From CAWKPF01 sp963851415 (GTDB taxonomy: Bacteria > Acidobacteriota > Thermoanaerobaculia > Multivoradales > Multivoraceae), in contig CAWKPF010000003.1 in the NCBI GenBank assembly GCA_963851415.1, positions 2,480,001-2,544,000 on the forward strand: a stretch of DNA of 64,000 bases, written 5' to 3'. Position 1 is the stretch's first letter; each line of letters opens with the position of its first letter. A program made the position numbers and the translations under genes. The notes under the pieces are model-generated. The model ran no database searches. It had not been told where the DNA came from and saw only the letters and a list, made by a program, of their open reading frames with translations. This document shows positions 52,931-61,637 of this stretch, piece after piece.

Positions 52931-53802
52931 GGTCCAGCCTTCAGCCGAGAGAGCTCTGCTTCAGCTGCAATGAACCCGAAGGCAGGCCAGTACGGTCCCG
53001 AAACGATCTTCTCGAGAAGGGAAAACGCCCGATCGCCGTCCGAGTTGTAGAGGTGCCAGTTGGCAACTCCGTAGCCAGCGGTCGCCAGGTCGAGCGGCGA
53101 GGCGGTCTCGACATCGATCACCTGCCGCTCGGGCAGATCGCCCTTGTAGAAGCGCAGCAGATCGTAGTAGCTGCCGTTCTCGGACACCGCCATCCCTTCG
53201 CGAATCGGCTCGAGTACCTGGGCCGCGGCGGTCGCCTGGCCCGCTCGTCGAAGGGACATGTAGAGCCAGTGACTCACCGCCACCAACCCGTCGTCGTCGT
53301 CGACCGTCTCGAGGCAGCTTCGGTAGGCTCGCGCCGCCTGCTCGAACTCTCCACGCAGGTAGTGAGCGAGGCCCAGGTGGTACCAGATGTCGAAGTCGCT
53401 CTGATCGAGCTCGGCCGCACGAGCGAGATCCGCCACCGCTCGATCGAACTCACGCAGCGAGATGTACCGGTGCCCGCGCAATCGATAGGTATAGGCGTAG
53501 TCCGGGTGCGTCGCGATCACCCGATCGTACTGCTCGATCGCCTCTCGGTAGCGCCAGCTGCGCGCCAGCGCAATCCCGAGCTCGATCTGCGCGTCTCGGC
53601 TATCGGGATCGGCGGCCAGCGTCCTCTCCGCCGCTGCGATGGCGCTCGCATTCTCGCCCCCGGGATCTTCCGTGTTGGCGTGAAGCTCCCGGCCGAGGAG
53701 AGACCTGCCCTGGAGCTCACCCTCCTGGCCCAGGGCAACCGAACCCACCAGAAACAGCAGCAACCCGACCACGGCGCCGCCCAGAACGCGAATCGTCATC
53801 AT
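52927..53802 (-). CDS. Secreted TPR-repeat protein
   Basis: 291 residues. Signal peptide (GAVVGLLLFLVGSVALGQ). From about residue 55 to 185 there are four to five TPR units such as AQIELGIALARSWRYREAIEQYDRVIATHPD and DIWYHLGLAHYLRGEFEQAARAYRSCLE, a protein-binding scaffold. The C-terminal 80 residues end in more helical repeats. Translation is coupled to the peptidase gene downstream (ATGA overlap), which suggests the two act together in the periplasm. AAGGA lies before the paired ATG codons at 53802/53799. Divergent from the metallo-beta-lactamase-fold gene, with 90 nt between starts. Confidence 0.86.
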   Translation of the reverse strand: MMTIRVLGGAVVGLLLFLVGSVALGQEGELQGRSLLGRELHANTEDPGGENASAIAAAERTLAADPDSRDAQIELGIALARSWRYREAIEQYDRVIATHPDYAYTYRLRGHRYISLREFDRAVADLARAAELDQSDFDIWYHLGLAHYLRGEFEQAARAYRSCLETVDDDDGLVAVSHWLYMSLRRAGQATAAAQVLEPIREGMAVSENGSYYDLLRFYKGDLPERQVIDVETASPLDLATAGYGVANWHLYNSDGDRAFSLLEKIVSGPYWPAFGFIAAEAELSRLKAGP

Positions 53803-53892
53803 CGTCCATCCTTTTTCGAAGCGGGACGTGGATCAAGCGATGAGTGATCGTATCAACCCGTTGGAGCCGTCCCCGCGGGTACACTCGGTCCG

Positions 53893-54765
53893 ATGCCGAA
53901 ACCCCTGCAGTCGCCGTACGGCCTCTCCCTGGCGCTCGTGTGCTGTCTGTTCCCGACCCAGGCCGCCTCGCGCCCCGCTCTGGGGTCGGAGCTCGAAGTC
54001 ACCTACCTCGCCAACGAGGGCGTCTACCTCAGCGACGGCAGCCGCGGTGTGCTGATCGACGCCCTGTTCACCGATGGCGTCCGAGGCTACTCCACCCTTG
54101 CGCCTGAGCTGCGACGCTCCCTCGAGAGCGGTGCTCCACCGTTCGATGACGTCGTCCTGGCGCTGGCAACCCACTCCCACGCAGACCACTTCGATCCCGT
54201 CAGTGTCGCGCGATTCCTGAAGTCTCACCCTCACGCCCACTTTGCCTCGACTCCCCAGGCGATCCGACGCCTGGTTCCCGAGACCGAAGAGTCTGATCGA
54301 GATCGCATTCACTCGGCGCTGCCTTCCGAGGGGCACGTCGAGTCGCTGACGCTCGGCGGAGTCGAGATCGAACTGCTCAACCTCCACCACGGACGAGGAG
54401 GAGAACCGCCGACACAGAACCTGGGAATCGTGGTCACCCTCGCCGACCGGCGGATTCTGCACATCGGCGACACCGAGGCCCGTGAGCGCGACTTTCGGCC
54501 TTTGGCACTCGGACGGATCGACGTCGGCCTCCTGCCCTACTGGTTTCTGCTGAAGCCGCACTACCTGGAGGTCACCAGGCAAGAGATCGAGCCAACGCAC
54601 GTCGTTGCCCTGCACATGCCCACCACCGGCGCGCCGAAGTCCTACTTCGACGGAGCCACCGACGTCGACGATCTGGCAAAGCGTATCCAGCACCACTGGC
54701 CCGGAGCCGAGGTCGCGGTGCAGACGCTGCAGACCTGGTTCCCGTTGCGGCTGGCCGCCGACTGA
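53893..54765 (+). CDS. Secreted metallo-beta-lactamase-fold hydrolase
   Basis: 290 residues. N-terminal hydrophobic segment (YGLSLALVCCLFP) probably a signal peptide. Metal motif THSHADHFDP gives the H-x-H-x-D-H pattern; further ligands are likely in LHHGRGGE and the aspartate of ILHIGDTEA. The fold is shared by beta-lactamases, glyoxalase II, lipid hydrolases and quorum-quenching enzymes. The sequence LPYWFLLKPHYLEVT is not diagnostic, so the substrate is unknown. TACACT at 53879-53884 may be a -10 box. It precedes the RND adaptor gene by 95 nt, which may have its own promoter. Confidence 0.85.
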   Translation: MPKPLQSPYGLSLALVCCLFPTQAASRPALGSELEVTYLANEGVYLSDGSRGVLIDALFTDGVRGYSTLAPELRRSLESGAPPFDDVVLALATHSHADHFDPVSVARFLKSHPHAHFASTPQAIRRLVPETEESDRDRIHSALPSEGHVESLTLGGVEIELLNLHHGRGGEPPTQNLGIVVTLADRRILHIGDTEARERDFRPLALGRIDVGLLPYWFLLKPHYLEVTRQEIEPTHVVALHMPTTGAPKSYFDGATDVDDLAKRIQHHWPGAEVAVQTLQTWFPLRLAAD

Positions 54766-54860
54766 GCTCTCGAAGGGTCTGGTGGCTCGAAACCTCCCGG
54801 ACGGCATCCTCGGGAGAAAACTGGCGCAGAAATCCCCCAACGGCGCTAGCATGAACTCCC

Positions 54861-55955
54861 ATGGCTTCTCGATTCCGCCTCGTTCTCGGGCTGTTGATCG
54901 CAGCCGCCATCGCCGTTGCGTTGACGGCTCCTCAATGGCTGCGTTCCGAACGCGGGCAAGACGAAGCACCGCCGAGAGAGCGTGCCTCCGCGCCGACGCC
55001 GGTCGAGGTCTTCAGGGTCGTCCCGGGACCCTTCTCGGAAACCCTGATCACTCCCGGCAGCCTCGCCGCCAACGAGCGCATCGATGTGGTCAGCGAGATC
55101 GCCGGAACGGTCACCGAGATCTCGTTCTCCGAGGGCAGTCGGGTCGAGGCCAACGATCTGCTGCTCAAGATCGACGACCGGGAGCTGATTGCCGGGAGAG
55201 ACCGGGTGAAGACACGACTCGAGCTCGCGCAGCGACGCTCGGCCCGCCAGTACGAGCTTCACGGTCAGGGTCTGATCAGCGACGACGCTCTCGAGACCGC
55301 ACAGACCGAGGCCGATGCCCTGCGTGCCGATCTGGCCCAGATCGAGGTCCGGCTCGACAAGACGGAGATCCGCGCGCCCTTCGCAGGAATCGTCGGACTG
55401 CGACGAGTCAGCGAGGGTGCCTACCTCTCGCCCCAGACCCGGATCACCACCCTGGTCGACAGCGATCCGGTCAAGCTCGAGTTCGCGGTTCCAGAACGCT
55501 ACTCCGAGCGTTTCGGCCCCGGCGACCGCGTCACCTTCCAGGTCGAGGGAGAGGACACCACCCGGCAGGCGACCATCTACGCCGCCGAACCGACCGTCGA
55601 TCCCGAAACCCGCACCGTGCCGATGCGAGCGCGCTCTCCCAACCCAGACGGCCGACTGATTCCCGGCGGGTTCGCCGACGTCACGCTGGCCGTCCGGCAG
55701 GTCGAGAACGCCCTGGCGGTACCGAACATCGCCGTGATCCCCGAGCTCGGCGGCAAGAAGGTCTTCGTGGTCGAGGCCGATGCGGCTCAACCGCGGCAGG
55801 TCGAGACCGGAATTCGTACCGGTGATCGCGTGCAGATCACCACGGGGCTGGTCGCCGGCGATCGCGTCATCGTCACGGGACTCCAGTTCCTTCGCCCCGG
55901 CCTCGCGGTCGAGATCACGGCAGAGACCGAGGACTGGGCGGGCACCGCGCCGTGA
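54861..55955 (+). CDS. RND efflux periplasmic adaptor (membrane-fusion protein)
   Basis: 364 residues. N-terminal membrane anchor (LVLGLLIAAAIAVALT). Lipoyl/barrel-sandwich region with VVSEIAGTVTEISFSEGSRVEANDLLLKID, a short helical hairpin (about 110-160), the second lipoyl half IRAPFAGIVGLRRVSEGAYLSP, and beta-barrel and membrane-proximal domains to the end. Adaptors link the inner-membrane pump to an outer-membrane channel. The short hairpin points to a compact adaptor. The pump gene follows with a GTGA overlap, so the two are co-translated. Confidence 0.93.
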   Translation: MASRFRLVLGLLIAAAIAVALTAPQWLRSERGQDEAPPRERASAPTPVEVFRVVPGPFSETLITPGSLAANERIDVVSEIAGTVTEISFSEGSRVEANDLLLKIDDRELIAGRDRVKTRLELAQRRSARQYELHGQGLISDDALETAQTEADALRADLAQIEVRLDKTEIRAPFAGIVGLRRVSEGAYLSPQTRITTLVDSDPVKLEFAVPERYSERFGPGDRVTFQVEGEDTTRQATIYAAEPTVDPETRTVPMRARSPNPDGRLIPGGFADVTLAVRQVENALAVPNIAVIPELGGKKVFVVEADAAQPRQVETGIRTGDRVQITTGLVAGDRVIVTGLQFLRPGLAVEITAETEDWAGTAP

Positions 55956-58900
55956 ACCTCTACACTCTCTCGATTCGGCGCCCGGTGCTGGCCTGGGTGC
56001 TGTCGATCAGCATCGTCCTCTTCGGCCTGCTGGGGTTCAGCTTCCTCGGAGTGCGTGAGTTTCCCTCGGTCGACCCCCCGATCATCAGTGTCGACACGAG
56101 CTATAGAGGCGCCAGCGCCGAGGTCATGCAGTCGCAGGTCACAGAGCCCCTCGAGGACGCGATCAACGGCATCGCCGGCATTCGCAACCTGAGCTCCTCA
56201 TCGGGCGCCGGCCGATCCTCGATCCGCGCCGAGTTCGAGCTGGGCTCCGACCTCGAGGCTGCCGCCAACGACGTGCGCGACCGCGTCAACGGCGCCCTGC
56301 GCAACCTGCCCCCGGATGTCGACCCACCCGAGGTCTCGAAGCAGGACGCCGACTCGCAGCCCCTGCTCATGCTCTGGGTTCGAAGCGAGAGCCGCAGCCC
56401 GATGGAGCTGTCACGACTCGCAGACGAGCTCATCGTCGAGCGTCTGCAGACCATCCCCGGCGTCAGCCGGGTAGACATCTGGGGCGAGAAGACACCCGCA
56501 ATGCGGCTGTGGCTCGATCCGCAGCGGCTTGCCGCCTACCGCCTGTCGCCGGTCGAAGTGCGCAACGCGATCGCGCGGGAGAACATCGAGCTACCCTCGG
56601 GGCGCATCGAGGGGGACACCGTGCAGCTGCCCGTTCGCACGCTGTCGCGCCTCAACACGCCAGAAGACTTCGAGTCGCTGGTGCTCAAATCCGAGGAGGG
56701 GCGGACGGTCCGACTGAGGGACGTCGGTCGGGCCGAGCTCGGCGCCCGCAACATGCTGACCCAGTCACGCGTCGAGGGACGACCCGCACTGAGCATCGTG
56801 CCTCGCCCTCAGCCGGGGTCGAACTACGTGGCGATCTCCGACGAGTTCTATCGACGAGTCGAGCAGATTCGTCCGACCCTGCCCCCGGACGTCGAGACCG
56901 GCTACGGTTTCGACACCACCCAGCACATTCGTCGCTCGATCAGCGAAGTCGAGCAGACGGTGTTCCTCGCTCTGCTGCTCGTCGTCGGCGTCATCTTCGC
57001 CTTTCTGCGCGATTGGCGCACGACTCTCATTCCCGTTCTCGCCATTCCGGTCTCCCTGATCGGCGCCTTCGGTGTCATCTGGGCCGCGGGCTTCTCGATC
57101 AACGTGCTCACCCTGCTCGCCCTCGTCCTCGCCGTCGGGCTGGTCGTCGACGACGCCATCGTCGTGCTCGAGAACATCTACGCAAAGATCGAATCGGGCT
57201 TGAATCCACTGGCGGCCGGCGTGGCGGGAACTCGTGAGATCTTCTTCGCGGTCATCGCTACCACGATCGCCCTGATCTCGGTGTTGCTGCCCCTGCTCTT
57301 TCTCGGAGGTCTGACCGGCCGACTGTTTCGCGAGTTCGGCGCCACCCTGGCGGGAGCGGTCGCGATCTCCTCGTTCGTCGCGCTGACCCTGACTCCGATG
57401 CTGTCGAGCCGCCTTCTCAAGCGTCGCGATCGACCTCAGAGGCTCTACCGGTGGACCGAACCGTTCTTCCAGGGACTCGTCTCGGGGTACCGGTGGCTGC
57501 TGACGCGCTTCCTTCGCCATCGCTGGCTGGCTTTGCCCGTGTTCGCCTCCTGTGTCCTTCTCATCGTGTCGATGCTCCAACGCCTGCCCTCCGAGCTCGC
57601 TCCCATCGAGGATCGCAGCATCATGCGGATGCAGATCACCGGTCCCGAGGGAGCGACCTTCGAGTACATGGACGATTACGTGGTAGCGGTCGGTGAGATG
57701 GTCCGCGAGGAGGTACCGGAACGCCAGTCGATCATCACGATCACGTCCCCCTCCTTCGGCTCGCGCTCGGCCAGCAACAGCGGCTACGTCAGACTGATGC
57801 TGGTCGAGCCGGACCAGCGGGAGCGCTCGCAGCAGGAGATCGCCGACGCACTGACCGAGAAGGTCTCGCGCATGACTGCTGCTCGAGCCTCTGTTCAGCA
57901 AGAGCCGACCATCGCGGTTGGCCGGCGCGGCGGACTCCCCATCCAGTTCGTCCTGGAGGCTCCGAGTATGGCAGCCCTGGAGCGCTCGCTGCCAGTGTTC
58001 CTCGATCGGGCCTCCCAGCACCCAGCCTTTTCCTTCGTCGACACCGATCTCAAGTTCACCAATCCCGAGCTGCGTGTCGAAATCGATCGGGCACGGGCGC
58101 GCGACCTGGGCATTTCCGCGATGGATGTCGCCCAGACCCTGCAGCTGGCCCTCTCCGAGCAGCGGCTCGGTTTCTTCCTGCTCGACGGCCGCCAGTACGA
58201 GATCATCGGCCAGGTCGAGCGCGGCAACCGCGACGACACCGCCGACCTGCGCAACCTCTACGTGCCCTCGAGTAACGGCGATCCGGTGCTACTCGACAAG
58301 CTCGTCACGATCACCGAGGAGAGCCGACCGCCGACCCTCTATCGCTTCGACCGCTTCGTCTCGGCCACCGTGTCAGCGGCCCTCAGTCCGGGTTTCGCCA
58401 TCGCCGACGGGATCGCGGCCATGGAGGAGATCGCCGACGAGGTGCTCGACGACTCCTTTTCCACTGCTCTGGCCGGCGAGTCGAGAGACTTCGTCGAGTC
58501 CTCGAACGCCCTGCTCTTCGTCTTCCTGCTCTCGCTGATCCTGGTGTTCCTCGTGCTGTCGGCTCAGTTCGAGAGCTTCCGGGATCCGTTCGTCATCATG
58601 TTCACGGTCCCACTCGCCCTCGCCGGAGCCCTGACCGCCCTCTGGCTTACCGGCCAGACGCTCAACCTGTTCAGCCAGATCGGCATGATCATGCTGATCG
58701 GTCTGGTGACCAAGAACGGCATCTTGATCGTCGAGTTCGCCAACCAGCGGCGCACCGCCGGCCGGCCGCCGCTCGAGGCCGTCACCGAGGCCGCCACGGC
58801 GCGCTTCCGGCCGGTACTGATGACCGCACTCTCGACCATCCTCGGCATCTTGCCGATCGCGCTCGCTCTGGGCGCCGGCGCGGAGAGTCGCATGCCGATG

Positions 58901-59038
58901 GGTATCGCCATCATCGGAGGCATGACCGTGGGCACCGCGCTCACCCTCTTCGTGGTCCCTGCGGTCTACACGTATCTCACCGGCTCCAAGGTCGGAGGCG
59001 TCTCGCTCGAGGAGCTCGAGGAGCGCCAGGCAGCCTAG
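55952..59038 (+). CDS. RND-family multidrug efflux pump (HAE1/AcrB type)
   Basis: 1028 residues. Proton-driven inner-membrane pump with 12 membrane helices and two large periplasmic loops. Motifs include IRRPVLAWVLSISIVLFGLLG at the N-terminus, LVVDDAIVVLENI with the proton-relay Asp pair, DWRTTLIPVLAIPVSLIG, and the C-half QIGMIMLIGLVTKNGILIVEFANQ. Length agrees with the family (about 1030-1050). GTG start overlapping the adaptor stop. No outer-membrane factor (TolC-type) gene is in the window, so the pump probably uses a channel coded elsewhere. Substrate not predictable. Confidence 0.95.
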   Translation: MNLYTLSIRRPVLAWVLSISIVLFGLLGFSFLGVREFPSVDPPIISVDTSYRGASAEVMQSQVTEPLEDAINGIAGIRNLSSSSGAGRSSIRAEFELGSDLEAAANDVRDRVNGALRNLPPDVDPPEVSKQDADSQPLLMLWVRSESRSPMELSRLADELIVERLQTIPGVSRVDIWGEKTPAMRLWLDPQRLAAYRLSPVEVRNAIARENIELPSGRIEGDTVQLPVRTLSRLNTPEDFESLVLKSEEGRTVRLRDVGRAELGARNMLTQSRVEGRPALSIVPRPQPGSNYVAISDEFYRRVEQIRPTLPPDVETGYGFDTTQHIRRSISEVEQTVFLALLLVVGVIFAFLRDWRTTLIPVLAIPVSLIGAFGVIWAAGFSINVLTLLALVLAVGLVVDDAIVVLENIYAKIESGLNPLAAGVAGTREIFFAVIATTIALISVLLPLLFLGGLTGRLFREFGATLAGAVAISSFVALTLTPMLSSRLLKRRDRPQRLYRWTEPFFQGLVSGYRWLLTRFLRHRWLALPVFASCVLLIVSMLQRLPSELAPIEDRSIMRMQITGPEGATFEYMDDYVVAVGEMVREEVPERQSIITITSPSFGSRSASNSGYVRLMLVEPDQRERSQQEIADALTEKVSRMTAARASVQQEPTIAVGRRGGLPIQFVLEAPSMAALERSLPVFLDRASQHPAFSFVDTDLKFTNPELRVEIDRARARDLGISAMDVAQTLQLALSEQRLGFFLLDGRQYEIIGQVERGNRDDTADLRNLYVPSSNGDPVLLDKLVTITEESRPPTLYRFDRFVSATVSAALSPGFAIADGIAAMEEIADEVLDDSFSTALAGESRDFVESSNALLFVFLLSLILVFLVLSAQFESFRDPFVIMFTVPLALAGALTALWLTGQTLNLFSQIGMIMLIGLVTKNGILIVEFANQRRTAGRPPLEAVTEAATARFRPVLMTALSTILGILPIALALGAGAESRMPMGIAIIGGMTVGTALTLFVVPAVYTYLTGSKVGGVSLEELEERQAA

Positions 59039-59096
59039 CGAGGCCGCTGCACCACTGCCTCCCCCGTCAGTGCCCTGCCCCAACGCGAGCACGGGC

Positions 59097-59115
59097 CGGC
59101 AGCTATCGGCTGCCG
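59097..59115. terminator. Hairpin between RND pump and dihaem oxidoreductase genes
   Basis: CGGCAGC (59097-59103) pairs with GCTGCCG (59109-59115), 7 bp with a 5-nt loop, in the 106-nt convergent gap. No T-run; function is a guess. Confidence 0.35.
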
Positions 59116-59144
59116 ACCCGCATCCGCCTCAGAGCACTGTGCCC

Positions 59145-60743
59145 CTACCGCGCCCAGGGCGGGGGCCAGCTGCGGGGCTCGCCGTCCTGATCGACCACCA
59201 GGGACTCGCTGCCCTCGGGCAGCACCTGAAGGCTCTTCAGGAACTCGATGATCGAGCCCTGGTCGTAGTCGGACAGGGAGAGGAAGGCGTCGGTGGATGC
59301 CTGTGCTTCCCCGGCGTGACCCTCGATCGCCTGGCGAATCGTCGTGTACTTGCCGTGGTGGAAGTACGGCCGCGTATTGCCGACCCCCCACAAGCGCTTG
59401 GTCAGGAACCTCGAGTTGCCCTCGAAGAACTCCGGGGAGCCCGGAGCGAAGTGCATGTTCAGCAACTCACGATTCGGATCACTCGGTCCGCTGGTGATGT
59501 CGTGCAGCTTCATGTCGGTGTAGGCCGGCACCCAGGTGATCCCCCGGGAGTCGTCGTGCAGACGAGGTCCCGGCAACACGTCGGAGTTCAAATTCACCTT
59601 CCGGAGGGGGGCGTCGCCGGTCTGCAGATTGCCCGCGGGATTGTAGGGGTTGGGCTCGTAGTAGTACTCACCCCATTCCGAGAGCGGCAGCGAGTTGACG
59701 TGACACTCCGCACAACCCACCTCCATGAAGCGCTCTTCACCCAGGAGCACCGCTTCCTCGAGCGGGCGGTAGCGCGGGATCACTCGGCCCGGCACCGCCA
59801 GCGCTGCCTGGTAGATCGTGGCGGCTGTCACTTCCGCTCGACTCATCTCGTTGACGAAGCCGTCTCCGTCGGCGTCGACACCGGCTCCGAAACGCTCGGA
59901 CGTCTGGATGCCGTGATGGTGGTTGAAGGCGTTGTTGGTGAACTGGCGCAGGGAGATCACCGCACCTGCCTGGTGCCACGGGCGCACGATCAGGTCGGGC
60001 GGGCTCTGGGGACCCGAGCTGGCCAGCGAGGGTGCCGGCAGACCGGTGACCTCGGAGGTGTCCCAGCTACCGTCGGCCATCCGACGGAGAACGCCGAAAG
60101 AGACTCCCTTCGAGGACAGTTCCGCGCTCTCTCCCGGGGCGAGGGAGAGTCCCTGGGCTCGGAGGTCGGCGGTCATCTCGCGGGCGAGCATCTCGATATA
60201 GCCCGAGCCGAACATACCGGTCGTGGCGCGACTGTTGGCCAACTCGTCGAGCACGGGCATCTTCCCCTCTTCGTCGACCGCGCCCCGAGTCGGGACCGGG
60301 TCGGAGGGATCGAACGACACGCTGTCGAAGCGTTGGCCGAGCACGAAGACGTTGGCCACGATGTCGCCGCCGCCGCCGGAGCGAGGGAGGTTGTGACAGC
60401 CAGCGCAGGAGTTGGCGTCGGGCGCCGAGATCCGGTTGAAGTTGCGAGGGAAGTCGAGCGGGGAGTCAGGGTCGGCGAGGTCTCCACCGGTGCCCTTGGT
60501 CAAGGGTCGGCCTCCACCCTCCTGGTTGGTCCACATGGCGTCGAACAGGAGGGCGCCGTACTCGAACAGCTCGTAGTCGGACATCGCGAACTCGTCCCCG
60601 TCCTCGAGGTGATGACCGACGGACACCTCCACACCGGGAAGGAACTCCTGGGCAAATCCCGGAGAGGCAGCGAGCAGGACCAATGCCGATACGCAACAAA
60701 GGCCGAGTAGGAAAAAGCGGTTCTGGGCACTTCGATCGATCAA
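59145..60743 (-). CDS. Dihaem cytochrome c oxidoreductase/peroxidase-like protein (DHOR type)
   Basis: 532 residues. Signal peptide after a TTG start (FFLLGLCCVSALVLLAASPGFAQ). Two c-type haem motifs are present: CAGCH at residues 113-117 and CAECH at 344-348. The order of features (SGGGGDIVANVFV, SLPLSEWGEYYYEP, DDSRGITWVPAYTDMKLHDI, FLTKRLWGVGNTRPYFHHGKY) resembles the dihaem oxidoreductase group related to cytochrome c peroxidase. The frame opens at 60863, but TTG 60743 is preferred: GGAGG is 8 nt upstream, the signal peptide follows directly, and the longer version would begin inside the -35 box of the promoter at 60835-60863. Gene product should be periplasmic. Confidence 0.87.
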   Translation of the reverse strand: MIDRSAQNRFFLLGLCCVSALVLLAASPGFAQEFLPGVEVSVGHHLEDGDEFAMSDYELFEYGALLFDAMWTNQEGGGRPLTKGTGGDLADPDSPLDFPRNFNRISAPDANSCAGCHNLPRSGGGGDIVANVFVLGQRFDSVSFDPSDPVPTRGAVDEEGKMPVLDELANSRATTGMFGSGYIEMLAREMTADLRAQGLSLAPGESAELSSKGVSFGVLRRMADGSWDTSEVTGLPAPSLASSGPQSPPDLIVRPWHQAGAVISLRQFTNNAFNHHHGIQTSERFGAGVDADGDGFVNEMSRAEVTAATIYQAALAVPGRVIPRYRPLEEAVLLGEERFMEVGCAECHVNSLPLSEWGEYYYEPNPYNPAGNLQTGDAPLRKVNLNSDVLPGPRLHDDSRGITWVPAYTDMKLHDITSGPSDPNRELLNMHFAPGSPEFFEGNSRFLTKRLWGVGNTRPYFHHGKYTTIRQAIEGHAGEAQASTDAFLSLSDYDQGSIIEFLKSLQVLPEGSESLVVDQDGEPRSWPPPWAR

Positions 60744-60834
60744 GGGACTCGCCTCCAGGGTTGTCGCGGTCGCCCAACGGCACCGCATTGGCCTCGGCAT
60801 CGAGCAAAGAAAGGCTCGATTACATCGTTTTCCT

Positions 60835-60863
60835 AGCATATCGATGTATCCTCTTATTGGCAA
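60835..60863 (-). promoter_or_regulatory. Sigma70-type promoter for the dihaem oxidoreductase gene
   Basis: On the minus strand TTGCCA (60858-60863) and TATGCT (60835-60840) are exactly 17 nt apart. Predicted start near 60828, leader about 85 nt. Supports the TTG start at 60743. Confidence 0.55.
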
Positions 60864-61542
60864 GTGCGCGCGCTCTTCCTACTCGAGACCGGATCCACCC
60901 GTCTCCCCCCCTTGGCTGTCGAGTCCGATCGGCCTCAGAAGCCCGGCGGCTCTGGAAGCCAGCGACTCGACGTCCGGGAGCGTCCCCATGGATCTGGGTC
61001 GAGTCTACCTCCAGCGTATCGAACCCTCACGGACGCCGGGAATTCGCTCTCCTCGGCCGCGGGGAAAGAACCGGAGAAGCATCTCCCTCCGAATCTGAGC
61101 GAGTGGGGTCACGACAGTGGGCCCGCCTCCCCCTCGGACGCTATCGCTCCGACGCACTCACCCGCGCTTCTCCGGTTCTCTCCCCTGAGGCGAGCGCACT
61201 GGGGGATGTGCTCGCCCCGATCGACACCCATCTCTCCCCGAGACTGGCCAGGGCCCCCTCTGTCGCGAACGGGCTGCTTCTCCACTGCGGGATCGACCCA
61301 TTCGGCATGGCTGTCCTGCTCGCCCACAGCCGACCGCGCAAGGCCGAACAGCGACGCCCTCAGCCACAAGCCCGCGCAGCACAGTCTCGCCACACATCAG
61401 TCATTCGTCCCTGGTTCGGAGTCGGTGGCCGAGATCATGGCGCGAACCATCTCCGGCTGCAAGACTTCCGGACCCGGGTCGCTTCACGGTGCCCCGTTCC
61501 ACCCAGCGCAAGCGGGACCGACGGCCGACTCCGCGAGGCTCG

Positions 61543-61560
61543 ATGTCGCGGGCGCGACAT
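61543..61560. promoter_or_regulatory. Perfect inverted repeat upstream of the M61 peptidase gene
   Basis: ATGTCGCG (61543-61550) and CGCGACAT (61553-61560) are perfect 8-bp arms around a 2-nt centre, an operator-like palindrome. It lies about 30 nt before a possible -10 box and 78 nt before the ATG at 61638. Confidence 0.4.
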
Positions 61561-61637
61561 GGCCCTGGCTGCCCCGCCGAGCTACGCTACGATCACGTGT
61601 CCCGAACCTGACCTCCGACTCCTGGACCGGACCTACG

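Larger units (their letters stand above)
60744..61637. other. Intergenic region of 0.9 kb
   Basis: Divergent gap between the dihaem oxidoreductase (minus) and the M61 peptidase (plus). The left 120 nt hold the oxidoreductase promoter. The right end holds an inverted repeat (61543-61560) and a possible -10 box (TACGAT, 61588-61593). The middle stays open in more than one frame; the frame through about 61082-61440 has a coding-like third-position bias but no start, Shine-Dalgarno or recognisable domain. I see no RNA gene or mobile element. Confidence 0.4.

Noticed and set aside
60744..60863. Longer dihaem oxidoreductase starting at ATG 60863
   Set aside because: That start lies within the -35 hexamer of a good promoter and would put about 40 residues before the signal peptide; TTG 60743 has GGAGG at 8 nt.
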